Shown here: positions 17,841-27,255 of the stretch, piece by piece
How positions within the stretch are numbered: the first letter of the stretch is position 1
Layout: each line of letters opens with the position of its first letter
From: Pirellula sp.
GTDB taxonomy: Bacteria; Planctomycetota; Planctomycetia; Pirellulales; PNKZ01
Assembly: GCA_013822735.1 (NCBI GenBank)
Contig: PNKZ01000002.1
Span: forward strand, 372,001 to 436,000
Direction: 5' to 3'
DNA: 64,000 nucleotides
Notes under the pieces: model-generated
Database searches by the model: none
The model's input: only the letters and a program-made list of their open reading frames with translations
Told to the model about the DNA's origin: nothing
Program-made: the position numbers and the translations under genes

Positions 17841-18872
17841 ATGAACGTCGGAATTGTCGGCATCGGCTTCATGGGGATGATCCACTATCTCGCCTATCAA
17901 AAGGTGCGGGGAGCGAAGGTCACGGCTATCGCGACGCGCGATGCGAAGCGTTTGGCCGGCGATTGGCGGGGAATCAAGGGAAACTTTGGGCCGCCCGGCG
18001 AGAAGATGGATCTTGGCGCGATCGGCCGATATGCAGATTGGCGCGAGATGCTTAAGGACCCGAAGGTCGATACGGTCGACATCTGCCTGCCGCCGGCATT
18101 ACATGCCGAAGTGGCGCTGGCCGCTCTGACCGCGGGGAAGCACGTGATCGTCGAAAAGCCGATCTCGCTGGAAACCGCGGATGCGCAGCGCATGGCGAAG
18201 AAGGCCCGCGAGGTGGGGAAGCTGTTGCTGGTGGCGCACGTGTTGCCGTTCTTTCCCGAGTATGCGTTTGCTCGTGAGGCGGTGCAAAGCGGGAAGTACG
18301 GCAAGCTACTCGGCGGACATTTCAAACGCGTGATCAGCGACCCGACCTGGATCAAAGACTTTTACGATCCGCGCGGCACGGGGGGGCCGGTGGTCGACTT
18401 GCACATCCACGACGCCCACTTCATTCGCTTGTTATGCGGCCTGCCGAAGGCCGTGTTTAGCTCCGGTCGGATGCAAGACGACGTCGTGCGGTTCCTTACG
18501 ACGCAATTCATCTTTGACGATCCGAAACTCGCCGTCACGGCTTCGAGCGGCGTGATCGATCAGCAAGGACGCAGCTTCACGCACGCGTTTGAAATCCATT
18601 TGGAGAAGGCGACGCTGATCTACGATTTCTGCGTGCTCGACGGCAAGCCGACCTTGAGCATGCCGCTGACGGTGCTCACGCACGACGGCAAAGTAAAACA
18701 GCCCAAGCTGGGCGAAGTCGACGCCTTCGCGGCGGAGCTAGCAGAGGCGGCGCGGGCCGTGAAAACCGGCAAGCCGTCGGAACTGCTGGCCGGTGAATTG
18801 GCGTTGGATGCATTGAAGCTGTGTCACAAGCAGACGGAAGCGGTGAGGACAGGCAAGCTGGTGAAAGTCTAA
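17841..18872 (+). CDS. Gfo/Idh/MocA family NAD(P)-dependent oxidoreductase
   Basis: A 343-residue enzyme. The start at 17841 has GGGAG upstream and gives the Rossmann motif at the N-terminus (MNVGIVGIGFMGMIHYLAYQ, with GxGxxG). DICLPPALHAEVALAALTAG and HVIVEKPISLETADAQRMAK are the family cofactor-binding and catalytic Lys (EKP) blocks. HIHDAHFIRLLCGLPKAVFS is the usual C-terminal beta-sheet segment. It oxidises or reduces a sugar or inositol-like polyol with NAD(P); the substrate is unknown. It has no signal peptide, unlike many planctomycete paralogues. It is a single gene with a divergent membrane-protein gene upstream. Confidence 0.9.
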   Translation: MNVGIVGIGFMGMIHYLAYQKVRGAKVTAIATRDAKRLAGDWRGIKGNFGPPGEKMDLGAIGRYADWREMLKDPKVDTVDICLPPALHAEVALAALTAGKHVIVEKPISLETADAQRMAKKAREVGKLLLVAHVLPFFPEYAFAREAVQSGKYGKLLGGHFKRVISDPTWIKDFYDPRGTGGPVVDLHIHDAHFIRLLCGLPKAVFSSGRMQDDVVRFLTTQFIFDDPKLAVTASSGVIDQQGRSFTHAFEIHLEKATLIYDFCVLDGKPTLSMPLTVLTHDGKVKQPKLGEVDAFAAELAEAARAVKTGKPSELLAGELALDALKLCHKQTEAVRTGKLVKV

Positions 18873-18890
18873 AGACTGACACATTCAAAA

Positions 18891-19012
18891 TTCCAATGAC
18901 CAAGCACCAAATTGCAAACAAACTCCAAGCACGAATGTTCGAATAGCAGTGCATCGCACATTTGAACCTTGGAATTTGTTCGTTGTTTGGAATTTGGTGC
19001 TTGGGTCATTGG
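18891..19012. repeat. Long imperfect inverted repeat
   Basis: CCAATGACCAAGCACCAAAT begins at 18893 and is complemented by ATTTGGTGCTTGGGTCATTGG at 18992-19012, with one inserted base. Inner arms also pair partly (CCAAGCACG... with ...TTTGGAATTTGG). It lies downstream of the oxidoreductase gene and may be its terminator or a dispersed palindromic element. Confidence 0.7.
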
Positions 19013-19426
19013 TCATTCATCTCGAGCGGTGAACTCCCTAGCCACCCGCATCGTAGTAATCAACACACGGCAGGACTTGCCGCACCACGGCGACGCATCG
19101 TCGTGACGGTCGTGCGGCTCCTGTCGTGGTTGGCTCTCGTAACGGCATTATCGATGATGCCGTCGGCTGCGGGTCGTGCGTAGCGATTATGTCGCGCGTG
19201 CCGCCTGCGGCTTCTGCAAGGGAAGGCGTTTTTTCGCGGTTTCTTTGACCGGTCTGAAAACGTGTCCTATATTCCCTTGGCCTGAATTCTGTTCGCAGAG
19301 TTCGGCCGCGTCGCTTGACGTACCACCATGACGTTACGCCGCGAGACGAGAGTCGCCGACCGCCGGGCTTGCCCTGCAAGCACCTTGGCCGCGGTTGCGC
19401 CGCTCTGCGAGCCCGCTGCGTTCAGG
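19013..19426. other. Intergenic region upstream of the S41 protease
   Basis: About 410 bases between the inverted repeat and the protease start. I see no reading frame that looks real, no RNA gene, and no clear promoter. The long in-frame extension upstream of 19427 (Arg/Ala-rich, no pattern of a protein) is rejected as coding. Confidence 0.5.
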
Positions 19427-21190
19427 ATGTTGAAACGTATGCCGCGTCGGGTTCTAGTCGCCGGATGGATCCTCGTCTCGTTCTGCTGTTGCTTGGCAAC
19501 GGTCGCACCGGCACGAGCCCAACTTTCGTTCGCACCGTCGGCGTCGTCCGGTCAGCCGACGAACTCCGTGCAGCCGCTCGAGGCCGCGCCGCAACTGCAA
19601 GCGCTCCCGACCGGCGCCGGCCAGCCGCAAGCCGGCGTCCCCGCGGAAGTGCATGCCGACGTTGCCGAAGCCATTCGCGTCGGCCGGGAACTCGAGTCGC
19701 AACGTCGTTGGAGCGAAGCGCTCACGTTTTACGAAGAAGCGCTCCGCCGTACGCCGCAGCAGCAAACGCTCGAAGAACGTCTCCACCTCACGCGGATCCA
19801 CTACGATCTCACCGGACGTTACGGTGACCCGACGTACGTCGACAGCCTCCGCACGATGGGGCGCGATAAGACGCTCGAACTTTACGACGAAGTGCTGCTG
19901 AAAATCCAATCGCACTACGTCGATCCGCCGCACTGGCAACAACTCGTCGACAGCGGTACCGCCGCGCTCATGGAAGCGCTGCTCGATCCGCTCTTTCTCG
20001 AAGTCAATCTGCCGAACGTGCCGCAACCCCGGGTCGAGGCGTACCGGCGGGTATTGCGCGAAAAGATGTTCGCCGCGCCGACTCAAGATCGCCAAGCCGC
20101 TTTGAACTTGGCCGCGTTCGCCGCGAAAACCGGCCGCGAGCAAATCGGGCTCAGCGAATCGGCGATCGTTTACGAATATGTCTGCGGTGCGGCCAACGCT
20201 CTCGATCCGTACTCCACTTTTCTTTCGACCGGCAAGCTCAACGAGGTCTATTCGCAGATCGAAGGAAACTTCGTCGGCCTCGGCGTCGAGCTCAAGGCGC
20301 ACGACGGCAGCCTGCTGATCGTCAAGGTGTTCACCGGCGGACCGGCTTATCAGGCCGGCATTCGCCCGGGCGACTTGATCACGGCGGTCGAAGGACGCAC
20401 GACGGAAGAGCTTTCCACGGACCAAGCCGCCAATATGCTGCAGGGCCAGGAAGGGACCAGCGTCGAAGTCACCGTCACGTCGCCGGGAGCCGCGCCCCGC
20501 CGGCTGCGGGTCCGCCGCGAACAGGTCGAAGTGCCGAGCGTTGACGATATCAAGATCATCGACGCCTCGAGCGGCGTCGCCTACCTGCGTCTCACCTGCT
20601 TTCAGAAGACGACGAGCCGCGACTTGGACGCCGCTCTGTGGCGCCTGCATCGCGAAGGGATGAAGAGCCTGATCATCGACTTGCGCGGCAATCCGGGCGG
20701 ACTGCTCAATATCTCGGTCGACGTCGTGGATAAGTTCGTCGACGAAGGGGTGATCGTTTCGACCCGCGGCCGCAACCCGTACGAAGACTACAACTACACG
20801 GCCCATCGCCCCGGCACTTGGCAAGTTCCGCTCGTCGTCCTGATCGACGGAGATAGTGCCAGCGCCAGCGAGATCTTCGCCGGAGCGATTCGCGACCACC
20901 GCCGGGGGACGATCGTCGGGGCCCGCAGCTACGGCAAGGGCTCCGTGCAGGGGATCTATCCGTTGAGCACGATCAACGGCGGCATCCGGCTCACGACGGC
21001 GAAGTTCTACTCCCCCAACGGCCATCCGTTCAGCCGCGTCGGCGTCTCGCCCGACGTGCCGGTTGCCGCCGCCGCGGCCCAACAGGCTGCCCGGCCGACG
21101 AGCGACGGCCAATTCGTGCCGGCGGCGCCCGTAGACGCCGCGCTGGAGACTGCCGTCCACACGGCTCGCCGTCAGATGGCCTCGCGGTAG
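19427..21190 (+). CDS. Carboxy-terminal processing peptidase (S41 family)
   Basis: A 587-residue exported serine protease; start at 19427 or 19439. The N-terminus is a signal peptide (VLVAGWILVSFCCCLATVAP). A TPR-like helical part follows, then a PDZ domain (VGLGVELKAHDGSLLIVKVF, GDLITAVEG). The S41 core has LIIDLRGNPGGLL, then the nucleophile in GDSASASEIF (Ser at about 479) and the general base in YGKGSVQ (Lys at about 504). The Ser-Lys spacing of 25 is that of Tsp/CtpA. It cleaves exported proteins near their C-termini in the periplasm. The Ala/Gln/Pro-rich tail after the catalytic core is unusual. No operon partner. Confidence 0.93.
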   Translation: MLKRMPRRVLVAGWILVSFCCCLATVAPARAQLSFAPSASSGQPTNSVQPLEAAPQLQALPTGAGQPQAGVPAEVHADVAEAIRVGRELESQRRWSEALTFYEEALRRTPQQQTLEERLHLTRIHYDLTGRYGDPTYVDSLRTMGRDKTLELYDEVLLKIQSHYVDPPHWQQLVDSGTAALMEALLDPLFLEVNLPNVPQPRVEAYRRVLREKMFAAPTQDRQAALNLAAFAAKTGREQIGLSESAIVYEYVCGAANALDPYSTFLSTGKLNEVYSQIEGNFVGLGVELKAHDGSLLIVKVFTGGPAYQAGIRPGDLITAVEGRTTEELSTDQAANMLQGQEGTSVEVTVTSPGAAPRRLRVRREQVEVPSVDDIKIIDASSGVAYLRLTCFQKTTSRDLDAALWRLHREGMKSLIIDLRGNPGGLLNISVDVVDKFVDEGVIVSTRGRNPYEDYNYTAHRPGTWQVPLVVLIDGDSASASEIFAGAIRDHRRGTIVGARSYGKGSVQGIYPLSTINGGIRLTTAKFYSPNGHPFSRVGVSPDVPVAAAAAQQAARPTSDGQFVPAAPVDAALETAVHTARRQMASR

Positions 21191-21831
21191 AAGTCCGCCG
21201 TCGTCAGATTTAGCGGGGTGCCCTGGTCGCGCCGGCGTGATCGGGAGATAAACGGCCGGGCCTCGGCGTCGCCAGGCGCACGTGGCCTCGGCGCCAACGC
21301 GGCTTCGCTCCGATCGCGACGTAGAATCGCAGGCGATCCGGACCGAGCGATCCGCCGACTTCCCGTGCCGTCGGACACGGTGCCGGCATCGCCCCGCCGG
21401 TCCCTGCCGGACTCTACAACCGAAATGGTTTCGCTATCTTCACTTGCGCAGACCTGCGCTTATGAAGAATTAGCGCGAATTCAGTCCGATTTTGCCTTGA
21501 TTAGGCAGGCAAACTCTTGGAGCACTGGCGGAAACCTAGTACGATCGAACATTCGTGCACGGTTCTTGAACGCACGGATCGATATTTATTGAGGTTAGCA
21601 AAATATCGAGGTCGGGTTTCGGAGCGCCATTTGCCGCTGTGTTCGTCGCCGTCGGAGTATCTCCGTTCGGCTCTTAGGTTCGCCGCCGGGCCACCTTGGT
21701 AACGAAACACGCGACAGCGGCAGGTTCGGGCCGACCGCGAGAATTCAAGAACCGCCGGAACCGCACGAGCACTAGTCGACGCGAATGGACGCTCGACGAC
21801 AAACTAGCATTATGGTGGACGCACCCCACAA
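21191..21831. other. Intergenic region upstream of the MMPL transporter
   Basis: About 640 bases. Reading frames here are short and lack codon bias or known motifs, and no RNA gene, repeat or convincing promoter was recognised. The region is AT-richer between 21460 and 21610, where a promoter for the transporter could lie. Confidence 0.5.
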
Positions 21832-24420
21832 ATGTATGCATTTCTAGGACGATTCGTCGCTCGCCGCTGGTGGCTGGTCATTCTGGTGTGGATTCTCGCC
21901 GCCGTGGCGATTAATCCCAAATGCCAGCGCTGGGCCGGCTTCAAGCTCACGCCCACGTGGGACGAAGTAACCAAAGACGGCGATCTCGCTTACCTCCCCG
22001 CCCGCATGACGTCGGTTCGCGGCCAAAAGCTTTACGGGGAAGCCTTCCCGGAAAACAAGTCGCGTAGCGAAATCGTCGTCGTGTTGGAGCGCGAAGGTGG
22101 TCTTAAGCAGGAAGACCTCGACTTCGCCCACGAAATCGGCGACTACTTCGACACGGAAAAAGCCGCCACGGCAGGTTGGACGGCCGAGAATAAACGGCCC
22201 GACAATCGCTTGGCAGCCGTGGAAGTGATGCGTCCGGCGCGCAACTTGGAGCCTTCCAAGAGTAACGCGGAAGACTTAGTCGGCGCCAAGCTGATGAGTC
22301 CCGACCATGAAGCCGTGCTCGTGGTCTGTTCCCTCGAACACGAGTTCATCGCCATCGATTCCGCCCACGTGCTCGGCACGGTACGCGGCAAAGTCGGCGA
22401 AATGCAAGCCGAGGCGCAGAAGCGCGCCGAAAATCCGCTTCCAGCCGGTCTCAATTGGGGCCTCAGCGGTTCCGCGGCGGTCGGCGGCGATACGCTCATC
22501 GAATCCGACAAGAGCATCAAGAACGTCCACTTGGCCACCGGCGTGCTGGTGTTGCTCATCTTGCTGGTCGTGTATCGGGCCCCGATTCTCGTTTTCGTTC
22601 CGCTTATCACCATCGGCATCTCGGTGATCGTCGCCAAAGATCTCACCGCCTGGCTCACGCAGCTCGGCACGGTTCCCGGCTTTAGCTGGTTCCACTTCGA
22701 GATCTTCAAGACGTCCGAAATCTTCATTTTCATCATCCTCTTCGGCTCCGGCACCGACTTCTGCCTCTTCCTCATTTCACGCTATAAGGAAGAGCTCGAA
22801 CGGGGGCTCGACAAGTCCAAGGCGCTCGAAGAGGCCCTCGCGCAAGTGGGCGAAGCCCTGACGGGCAGCGCACTCACCGTGGTTTGCGGACTAGGAATGA
22901 TGTTCTTTGCCGACTTCGGCAAGTTCACCTATAGCGGCCCGTCGATCGCCCTCTGCCTTTGCATCGCCCTCTTGGCTTGCATCACCTTCGCTCCCGCCCT
23001 GCTCCGCGGCTGCGGGCAACTCATCTTCTGGCCGTTCGGCCTGCGGATGCATACGACCCCGCAAGCGACCAACGAAATTCTGGAAGAGCACAACCACACG
23101 CTCATCGGCCGCTTTTGGAATTGGACGAGCGACCACATCATGGCCTACCCCGGCCTGATTCTGCTGGTGAGCCTCGTCGTGATGACGCCGTTCGCCTTCG
23201 CCGGTTGGGAAACGAAGATCAGCTACGATCTCCTTGCCGACTTGCCGAAGGAGTCGTTCGATCGCGCGGGAAACCCCGTCAAGAACAGCGTTTACGGCAC
23301 CGATCTGCTGCGTAAGCATTTCCCCGCCGGGGAAACGGGCCCCATCACGATGCTCGTCGTGAAGCAGGGCGCGCATTTCGAGGATGCCGATTGGCGCAAT
23401 GAGATAACGACGCTCACCAAGCAGCTCTATGCCCTATCCACGGACGAAATCAAAGGTGTGCGCAGCCTGACGGCGCCGCTCGGTGAAGTGCCGAAGAAGC
23501 GAGGCATTCTGGATAAAATCGGCGGCACGACGATCGCCCATCATAAGGTTACCGAGGCGAAGTACGTCGCTCAAAACGGCCCTCGCGCCGGCGAAGTCAC
23601 CCGGTTCGACGTCATTCAGGCATACGACCCCTTCTCGCCGCAAGCCGAGCAAGTGCTCAGCAAGCTGGAAGCGTTTACCGACGGCCTTGCCAAGAACCCC
23701 GATTCGAAGTGGTACCAAGCGACGTTCGACTTCATCGGCACGACCGCCGGAACGCGCGACTTGAAGGCGATCATCACCAGCGACGAACGCCTGATTCAAC
23801 AACTCGTCGTGCTCGGCGTGTTCGCGGTGATCCTCTCGATCCTGCGCCGTCCGATGATTTGCCTCTACCTCATCTTCACGGTCGTCTTCAGCTACTTGGC
23901 GACGATCGGCGCCACGGAACTTGCCTTCGAGTGGATGTACGGCGACGAATTCATGGGGCTCGACTGGAAGGTACCGATCTTCTTGTTCGTGATCCTCGTC
24001 GCGGTCGGTGAAGACTACAACATCTACCTCGCCACACGCGTCTTCGAAGAAGAACGTCGCCTGGGTCGCGAGAAGGGCCTGCGCGAAGCAATCATCAAGA
24101 CGGGCGGCATCATCACCAGCTGCGGCGTCATCATGGCCGGCACGTTCGTGTCGCTCATGACCGGCACGCTCAAGGCGATGCACGCGCTCGGTTTCGCACT
24201 CACGCTCGGTGTGATTCTCGATACCTTCATCGTCCGACCGATCTTGGTGCCGGCCTTTTTGGCATGGCTCTATCGACTGATTCCGGAACGTAAGGCCGTG
24301 CCACACGAAGCGGTCGAAGGCCGTTTGGAGCCGGCTCTGGCGGGATCGATGGCCGAAGCGATTACCATTCCGGCTAAGCCGCACACGGAAATGGCGGTCC
24401 GTCGCTCGGTCAAGGGATAA
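21832..24420 (+). CDS. MMPL/RND-family transporter
   Basis: An 862-residue inner-membrane protein with the two-half RND layout. Half one has a first span (WWLVILVWILAAVAI), an extracytoplasmic domain, then spans 2-6 at about residues 238-400. These contain FIIILFGSGTDFCLFLISRY, where the GTDF/Y pattern with a charged residue is the MMPL proton-relay motif. Half two repeats this with another first span (LILLVSLVVMTPFAFAGW), a second extracytoplasmic domain, and FVILVAVGEDYNIYLATRVF near residue 720. MMPL proteins export lipids or hopanoid-like molecules in a proton-dependent manner. The start has no clear Shine-Dalgarno sequence. The substrate is not predictable. Confidence 0.9.
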   Translation: MYAFLGRFVARRWWLVILVWILAAVAINPKCQRWAGFKLTPTWDEVTKDGDLAYLPARMTSVRGQKLYGEAFPENKSRSEIVVVLEREGGLKQEDLDFAHEIGDYFDTEKAATAGWTAENKRPDNRLAAVEVMRPARNLEPSKSNAEDLVGAKLMSPDHEAVLVVCSLEHEFIAIDSAHVLGTVRGKVGEMQAEAQKRAENPLPAGLNWGLSGSAAVGGDTLIESDKSIKNVHLATGVLVLLILLVVYRAPILVFVPLITIGISVIVAKDLTAWLTQLGTVPGFSWFHFEIFKTSEIFIFIILFGSGTDFCLFLISRYKEELERGLDKSKALEEALAQVGEALTGSALTVVCGLGMMFFADFGKFTYSGPSIALCLCIALLACITFAPALLRGCGQLIFWPFGLRMHTTPQATNEILEEHNHTLIGRFWNWTSDHIMAYPGLILLVSLVVMTPFAFAGWETKISYDLLADLPKESFDRAGNPVKNSVYGTDLLRKHFPAGETGPITMLVVKQGAHFEDADWRNEITTLTKQLYALSTDEIKGVRSLTAPLGEVPKKRGILDKIGGTTIAHHKVTEAKYVAQNGPRAGEVTRFDVIQAYDPFSPQAEQVLSKLEAFTDGLAKNPDSKWYQATFDFIGTTAGTRDLKAIITSDERLIQQLVVLGVFAVILSILRRPMICLYLIFTVVFSYLATIGATELAFEWMYGDEFMGLDWKVPIFLFVILVAVGEDYNIYLATRVFEEERRLGREKGLREAIIKTGGIITSCGVIMAGTFVSLMTGTLKAMHALGFALTLGVILDTFIVRPILVPAFLAWLYRLIPERKAVPHEAVEGRLEPALAGSMAEAITIPAKPHTEMAVRRSVKG

Positions 24421-24784
24421 GCGAGTCGACTGTTTAGCCGCGATGCGCCGCAGAGCGCGTATTGCGTCGCGCCGGCTTCCGCGTTGCCTCCTCGTCGTCA
24501 GGCATTCACGCTCTGCTGCGCACTTGCGCTCTGCTGGGCACTGTGGCGAACACGTGTTATTCCGCAAATCGACACGTCCTCTCGCTACGCTTTCTCCAGT
24601 CTGCGCGACGTGCTCCTGTCAGCGATTTCGACGCTGAAAAAAACGGCAATTTTCCCCTGTCTGCTTGCAACTTCAGCATACGACTCCTACGCTGAGGGCC
24701 ACGTTTGAAGTCGTCGAAGTCAGCTTAAGACCTTTGCCGGTTGACACTTACGTCTTTTTGCCGCGGCACGACGCCAATTCTTGC
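24421..24784. other. Intergenic region upstream of the type III glutamine synthetase
   Basis: No gene seen. The region is mixed in composition and ends in a probable sigma-54 promoter at 24785. A T/A-rich segment around 24635-24660 could hold an upstream activator site, but I see no clear NtrC palindrome. Confidence 0.45.
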
Positions 24785-24798
24785 GGCACGGCCTTTGC
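24785..24798 (+). promoter_or_regulatory. Probable sigma-54 (-24/-12) promoter for glnN
   Basis: The string CGGCACGGCCTTTGCC matches the sigma-54 consensus TGGCACG-N4-TTGCW except at the first and last positions. The invariant GG (24785-24786) and GC (24797-24798) are exactly ten bases apart. A start site near 24810 would leave a short leader before the ribosome site at 24844. Nitrogen control through an NtrC-type activator would fit the gene but is inference. Confidence 0.5.
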
Positions 24799-24843
24799 CT
24801 TACGACCGGCGTCCTTCTGATTCTATTTTTCGCGGGGAGCCCC

Positions 24844-24850
24844 GGAGGAG
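24844..24850 (+). promoter_or_regulatory. Shine-Dalgarno that decides a TTG start for glnN
   Basis: GGAGGAG is followed by seven bases and then TTG at 24858. The nearby ATG at 24851 reads into a stop after four codons, and no other in-frame ATG fits, so translation must begin at the TTG. Confidence 0.8.
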
Positions 24851-24857
24851 ATGTCAC

Positions 24858-27032
24858 TTGAGTAATGCACGTAAAGAGGCGATTGCGGCAGTCACGACGT
24901 TCAAATCGACGGCCCCACCGTTGAATTTCAAGGAAACGCCGACGAACGAGATCTACGGCAGCAACGTGTTCAGCGACGCTCAAATGAAAGAGCGTCTCCC
25001 GAAGGCCGTGTACAAGGCCTTGCAAAAGACGATCAAGCAGTACGAAAAGCTCGATCCGTCGGTGGCCGACGCCGTGGCGCTCGCCATGAAAGATTGGGCC
25101 ATCGAGAAGGGTGCCACGCACTACGCCCACGTCTTCCAACCGCTCACCGGCATCACCGCCGAAAAGCACGACAGCTTTTTGAATCCGACCGGCGACGGCA
25201 AGACCCTCGCCGAATTCGGCGCTAAGGAACTGATCCAAGGCGAGCCGGATGCTTCCAGCTTTCCTTCCGGCGGATTGCGTTCGACGTTCGAAGCCCGCGG
25301 CTACACGGCCTGGGATCCGACGAGCCCCGCTTATATTCTGGAAAACCCCAACGGCACGACGCTCTGCATTCCCACGGCCTACTGCTCGTGGACCGGCGAA
25401 GCGCTCGACAAGAAGACTCCGTTGCTCCGTTCGATGCAAGCGCTGGATAAGCAAGCCACGCGCGTGTTGAAGTTGATGGGCAATTCGAACTTCGGCCCGG
25501 TCACCGCTTCGGCCGGTCCCGAACAAGAATACTTCTTGATCGATCGCAACTTCTTCTTTGCTCGCCCCGACTTGGTGACGACCGGTCGTTCCCTCTTCGG
25601 TTGCAAGCCGCCGAAGGGACAAGAATTCGAAGATCACTACTTCGGCGCTATCCCGGATCGCGTGTTGGCGTGCATGCTCGACGTCGAACGCGAGCTGTAC
25701 AAGCTCGGCGTACCGGTGAAGACCCGGCACAACGAAGTGGCTCCGGCGCAATACGAAATTGCCCCGGTCTACGAAAATGCCAACCTTGCCGCCGACCATC
25801 AACACACCACGATGATGGTTCTGAAGAAGGTCGCTTCCAAGTACGGCATGGAATGTCTGCTCGCCGAAAAGCCGTTCGCCGGCATCAACGGCTCGGGCAA
25901 GCACGTCAACTGGTCGATGGGCTGTGCCTTGGGCAACTTGCTCGATCCGGGCGACAACCCGCACAGCAACATGCAGTTCATCATCTTCTGCGCCGCGGTG
26001 CTTCGCGCCGTGCACAAATACGGCGACTTGATGCGTGCCTCGGTCGCGTTCAGCGGTAACGATCATCGCCTCGGCGCCAACGAAGCTCCGCCGGCGATCA
26101 TCTCCGTGTATCTGGGCAGTCAGCTCGCGGACATCTTCTCGCAAATCGAAGCGGGCGGCGCGACGACGACCAAGAAGGGCGGCACGATGACGATCGGCGT
26201 CGACATTCTTCCGCAGATCAAGAAGGATGCCGGCGACCGTAACCGCACGAGCCCGTTTGCCTTCACCGGCAACCGGTTCGAGTTCCGCGCGGTCGGTTCC
26301 AACCAGTCGATCGCAGGTCCGTTGGTCGTTCTCAATACGATCATGGCCGAAAGCCTGGAACATCTCGGCGACGAGTTGGAAAAGGAACTGGGCGGCGATC
26401 CGAGCAAGCTCCCGGCGGCCGTGCAGAAGGTCGTGTCCGACAGCTACAAAAAGCACAAGGACATCGTCTTCAACGGCAACGGCTATTCGGAAGAATGGCA
26501 CCAGGAAGCCGAGAAGCGCGGCCTACCGAATCTCAAGGATACGGTCGCCGCCATTCCGGCCTTGCTCAATCCGAAGAATATCGAAGTGCTTAGCAAGTAC
26601 GGCGTACTCAGCGAAGGGGAAGTCCACAGCCGCTACGAGATCTACCTCGAACGCTACTGCAAGGACATCAACTCCGAGAGCCTCACCGCCTTGGCCATGG
26701 CCAAGACGATGATCTTGCCGGCCGGCTTCCGCTACCAAGCGGAACTCGCCAACACGGCCGCTTCGTTGAAGGCTTGCGGCAAGAACCCGCACCTCGGCAC
26801 GCTCGACAAAGCGACGGAATTGGTCGCCCAACTGGAATCGGCCATCGACAAGCTCGAAGGCGCGATCAACCATACGGCCTCCGGCGACATTCTCGCTCAC
26901 GCCAAGCACTTCCGCGACGAAGTGATCCCGGCGATGAACGTGGTGCGCTCGATCGCCGACAAGCTGGAGACCATCGTCCCAGACGATATCTGGCCGCTGC
27001 CGACCTACCAGGAAATGTTGTTCATCAAGTAA
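24858..27032 (+). CDS. glnN: Type III glutamine synthetase (GlnN)
   Basis: A 724-residue glutamine synthetase of the large GSIII class, making glutamine from glutamate, ammonia and ATP in the cytosol. The TTG start is set by a perfect GGAGGAG. GSIII-specific blocks are seen: the N-terminal [37 protein letters not shown], the metal/substrate region [30 protein letters not shown], and the C-terminal [20 protein letters not shown]. The length is normal for the class. A sigma-54-like promoter lies upstream and a strong hairpin downstream, before a type I enzyme; having both classes side by side is notable. Confidence 0.95.
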   Translation: MSNARKEAIAAVTTFKSTAPPLNFKETPTNEIYGSNVFSDAQMKERLPKAVYKALQKTIKQYEKLDPSVADAVALAMKDWAIEKGATHYAHVFQPLTGITAEKHDSFLNPTGDGKTLAEFGAKELIQGEPDASSFPSGGLRSTFEARGYTAWDPTSPAYILENPNGTTLCIPTAYCSWTGEALDKKTPLLRSMQALDKQATRVLKLMGNSNFGPVTASAGPEQEYFLIDRNFFFARPDLVTTGRSLFGCKPPKGQEFEDHYFGAIPDRVLACMLDVERELYKLGVPVKTRHNEVAPAQYEIAPVYENANLAADHQHTTMMVLKKVASKYGMECLLAEKPFAGINGSGKHVNWSMGCALGNLLDPGDNPHSNMQFIIFCAAVLRAVHKYGDLMRASVAFSGNDHRLGANEAPPAIISVYLGSQLADIFSQIEAGGATTTKKGGTMTIGVDILPQIKKDAGDRNRTSPFAFTGNRFEFRAVGSNQSIAGPLVVLNTIMAESLEHLGDELEKELGGDPSKLPAAVQKVVSDSYKKHKDIVFNGNGYSEEWHQEAEKRGLPNLKDTVAAIPALLNPKNIEVLSKYGVLSEGEVHSRYEIYLERYCKDINSESLTALAMAKTMILPAGFRYQAELANTAASLKACGKNPHLGTLDKATELVAQLESAIDKLEGAINHTASGDILAHAKHFRDEVIPAMNVVRSIADKLETIVPDDIWPLPTYQEMLFIK

Positions 27033-27092
27033 AGCAAAATATCCGCGAGCGGACGGCGTCGGCCGGCCGGTCGCGGATCGCTTGAAATCGCT

Positions 27093-27127
27093 GAAAGGCC
27101 CGAGGACTCCGCGTCCTCGGGCCTTTC
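27093..27127 (+). terminator. Strong intrinsic-type hairpin after glnN
   Basis: GAAAGGCCCGAGGAC (27093-27107) and its perfect complement (27113-27127) form a 15-bp stem with a five-base loop (TCCGC). It lies between the two glutamine synthetase genes and could end glnN transcription or attenuate read-through into glnA. The T-tract after it is short. Confidence 0.85.
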
Positions 27128-27255
27128 GCATTTACCCGGCGAAACGTCAATGCCCTAATCGCATTGCCGAAACACGAAGCGAATTTCGTCGGCCGATCGA
27201 TTATGATGGAACGAGTCATCGCCCCGCCCGTCTCGCCCTTCTCGGAGCTCCGCGC

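Noticed and set aside
19454-21160. A 568-codon open frame opposite the S41 protease
   Set aside because: Same reason: it is the shadow of a gene with clear catalytic residues.
21218-21592. A 124-codon frame in the gap before the MMPL transporter
   Set aside because: No ribosome site and low-quality Arg/Ser/Ala-rich sequence; treated as non-coding.
24720-26501. A 593-codon open frame on the minus strand opposite glnN
   Set aside because: It mirrors the coding strand of a clear GSIII gene; the translation is rich in Arg/His/Val without motifs. Long antisense frames are expected in GC-rich genes.
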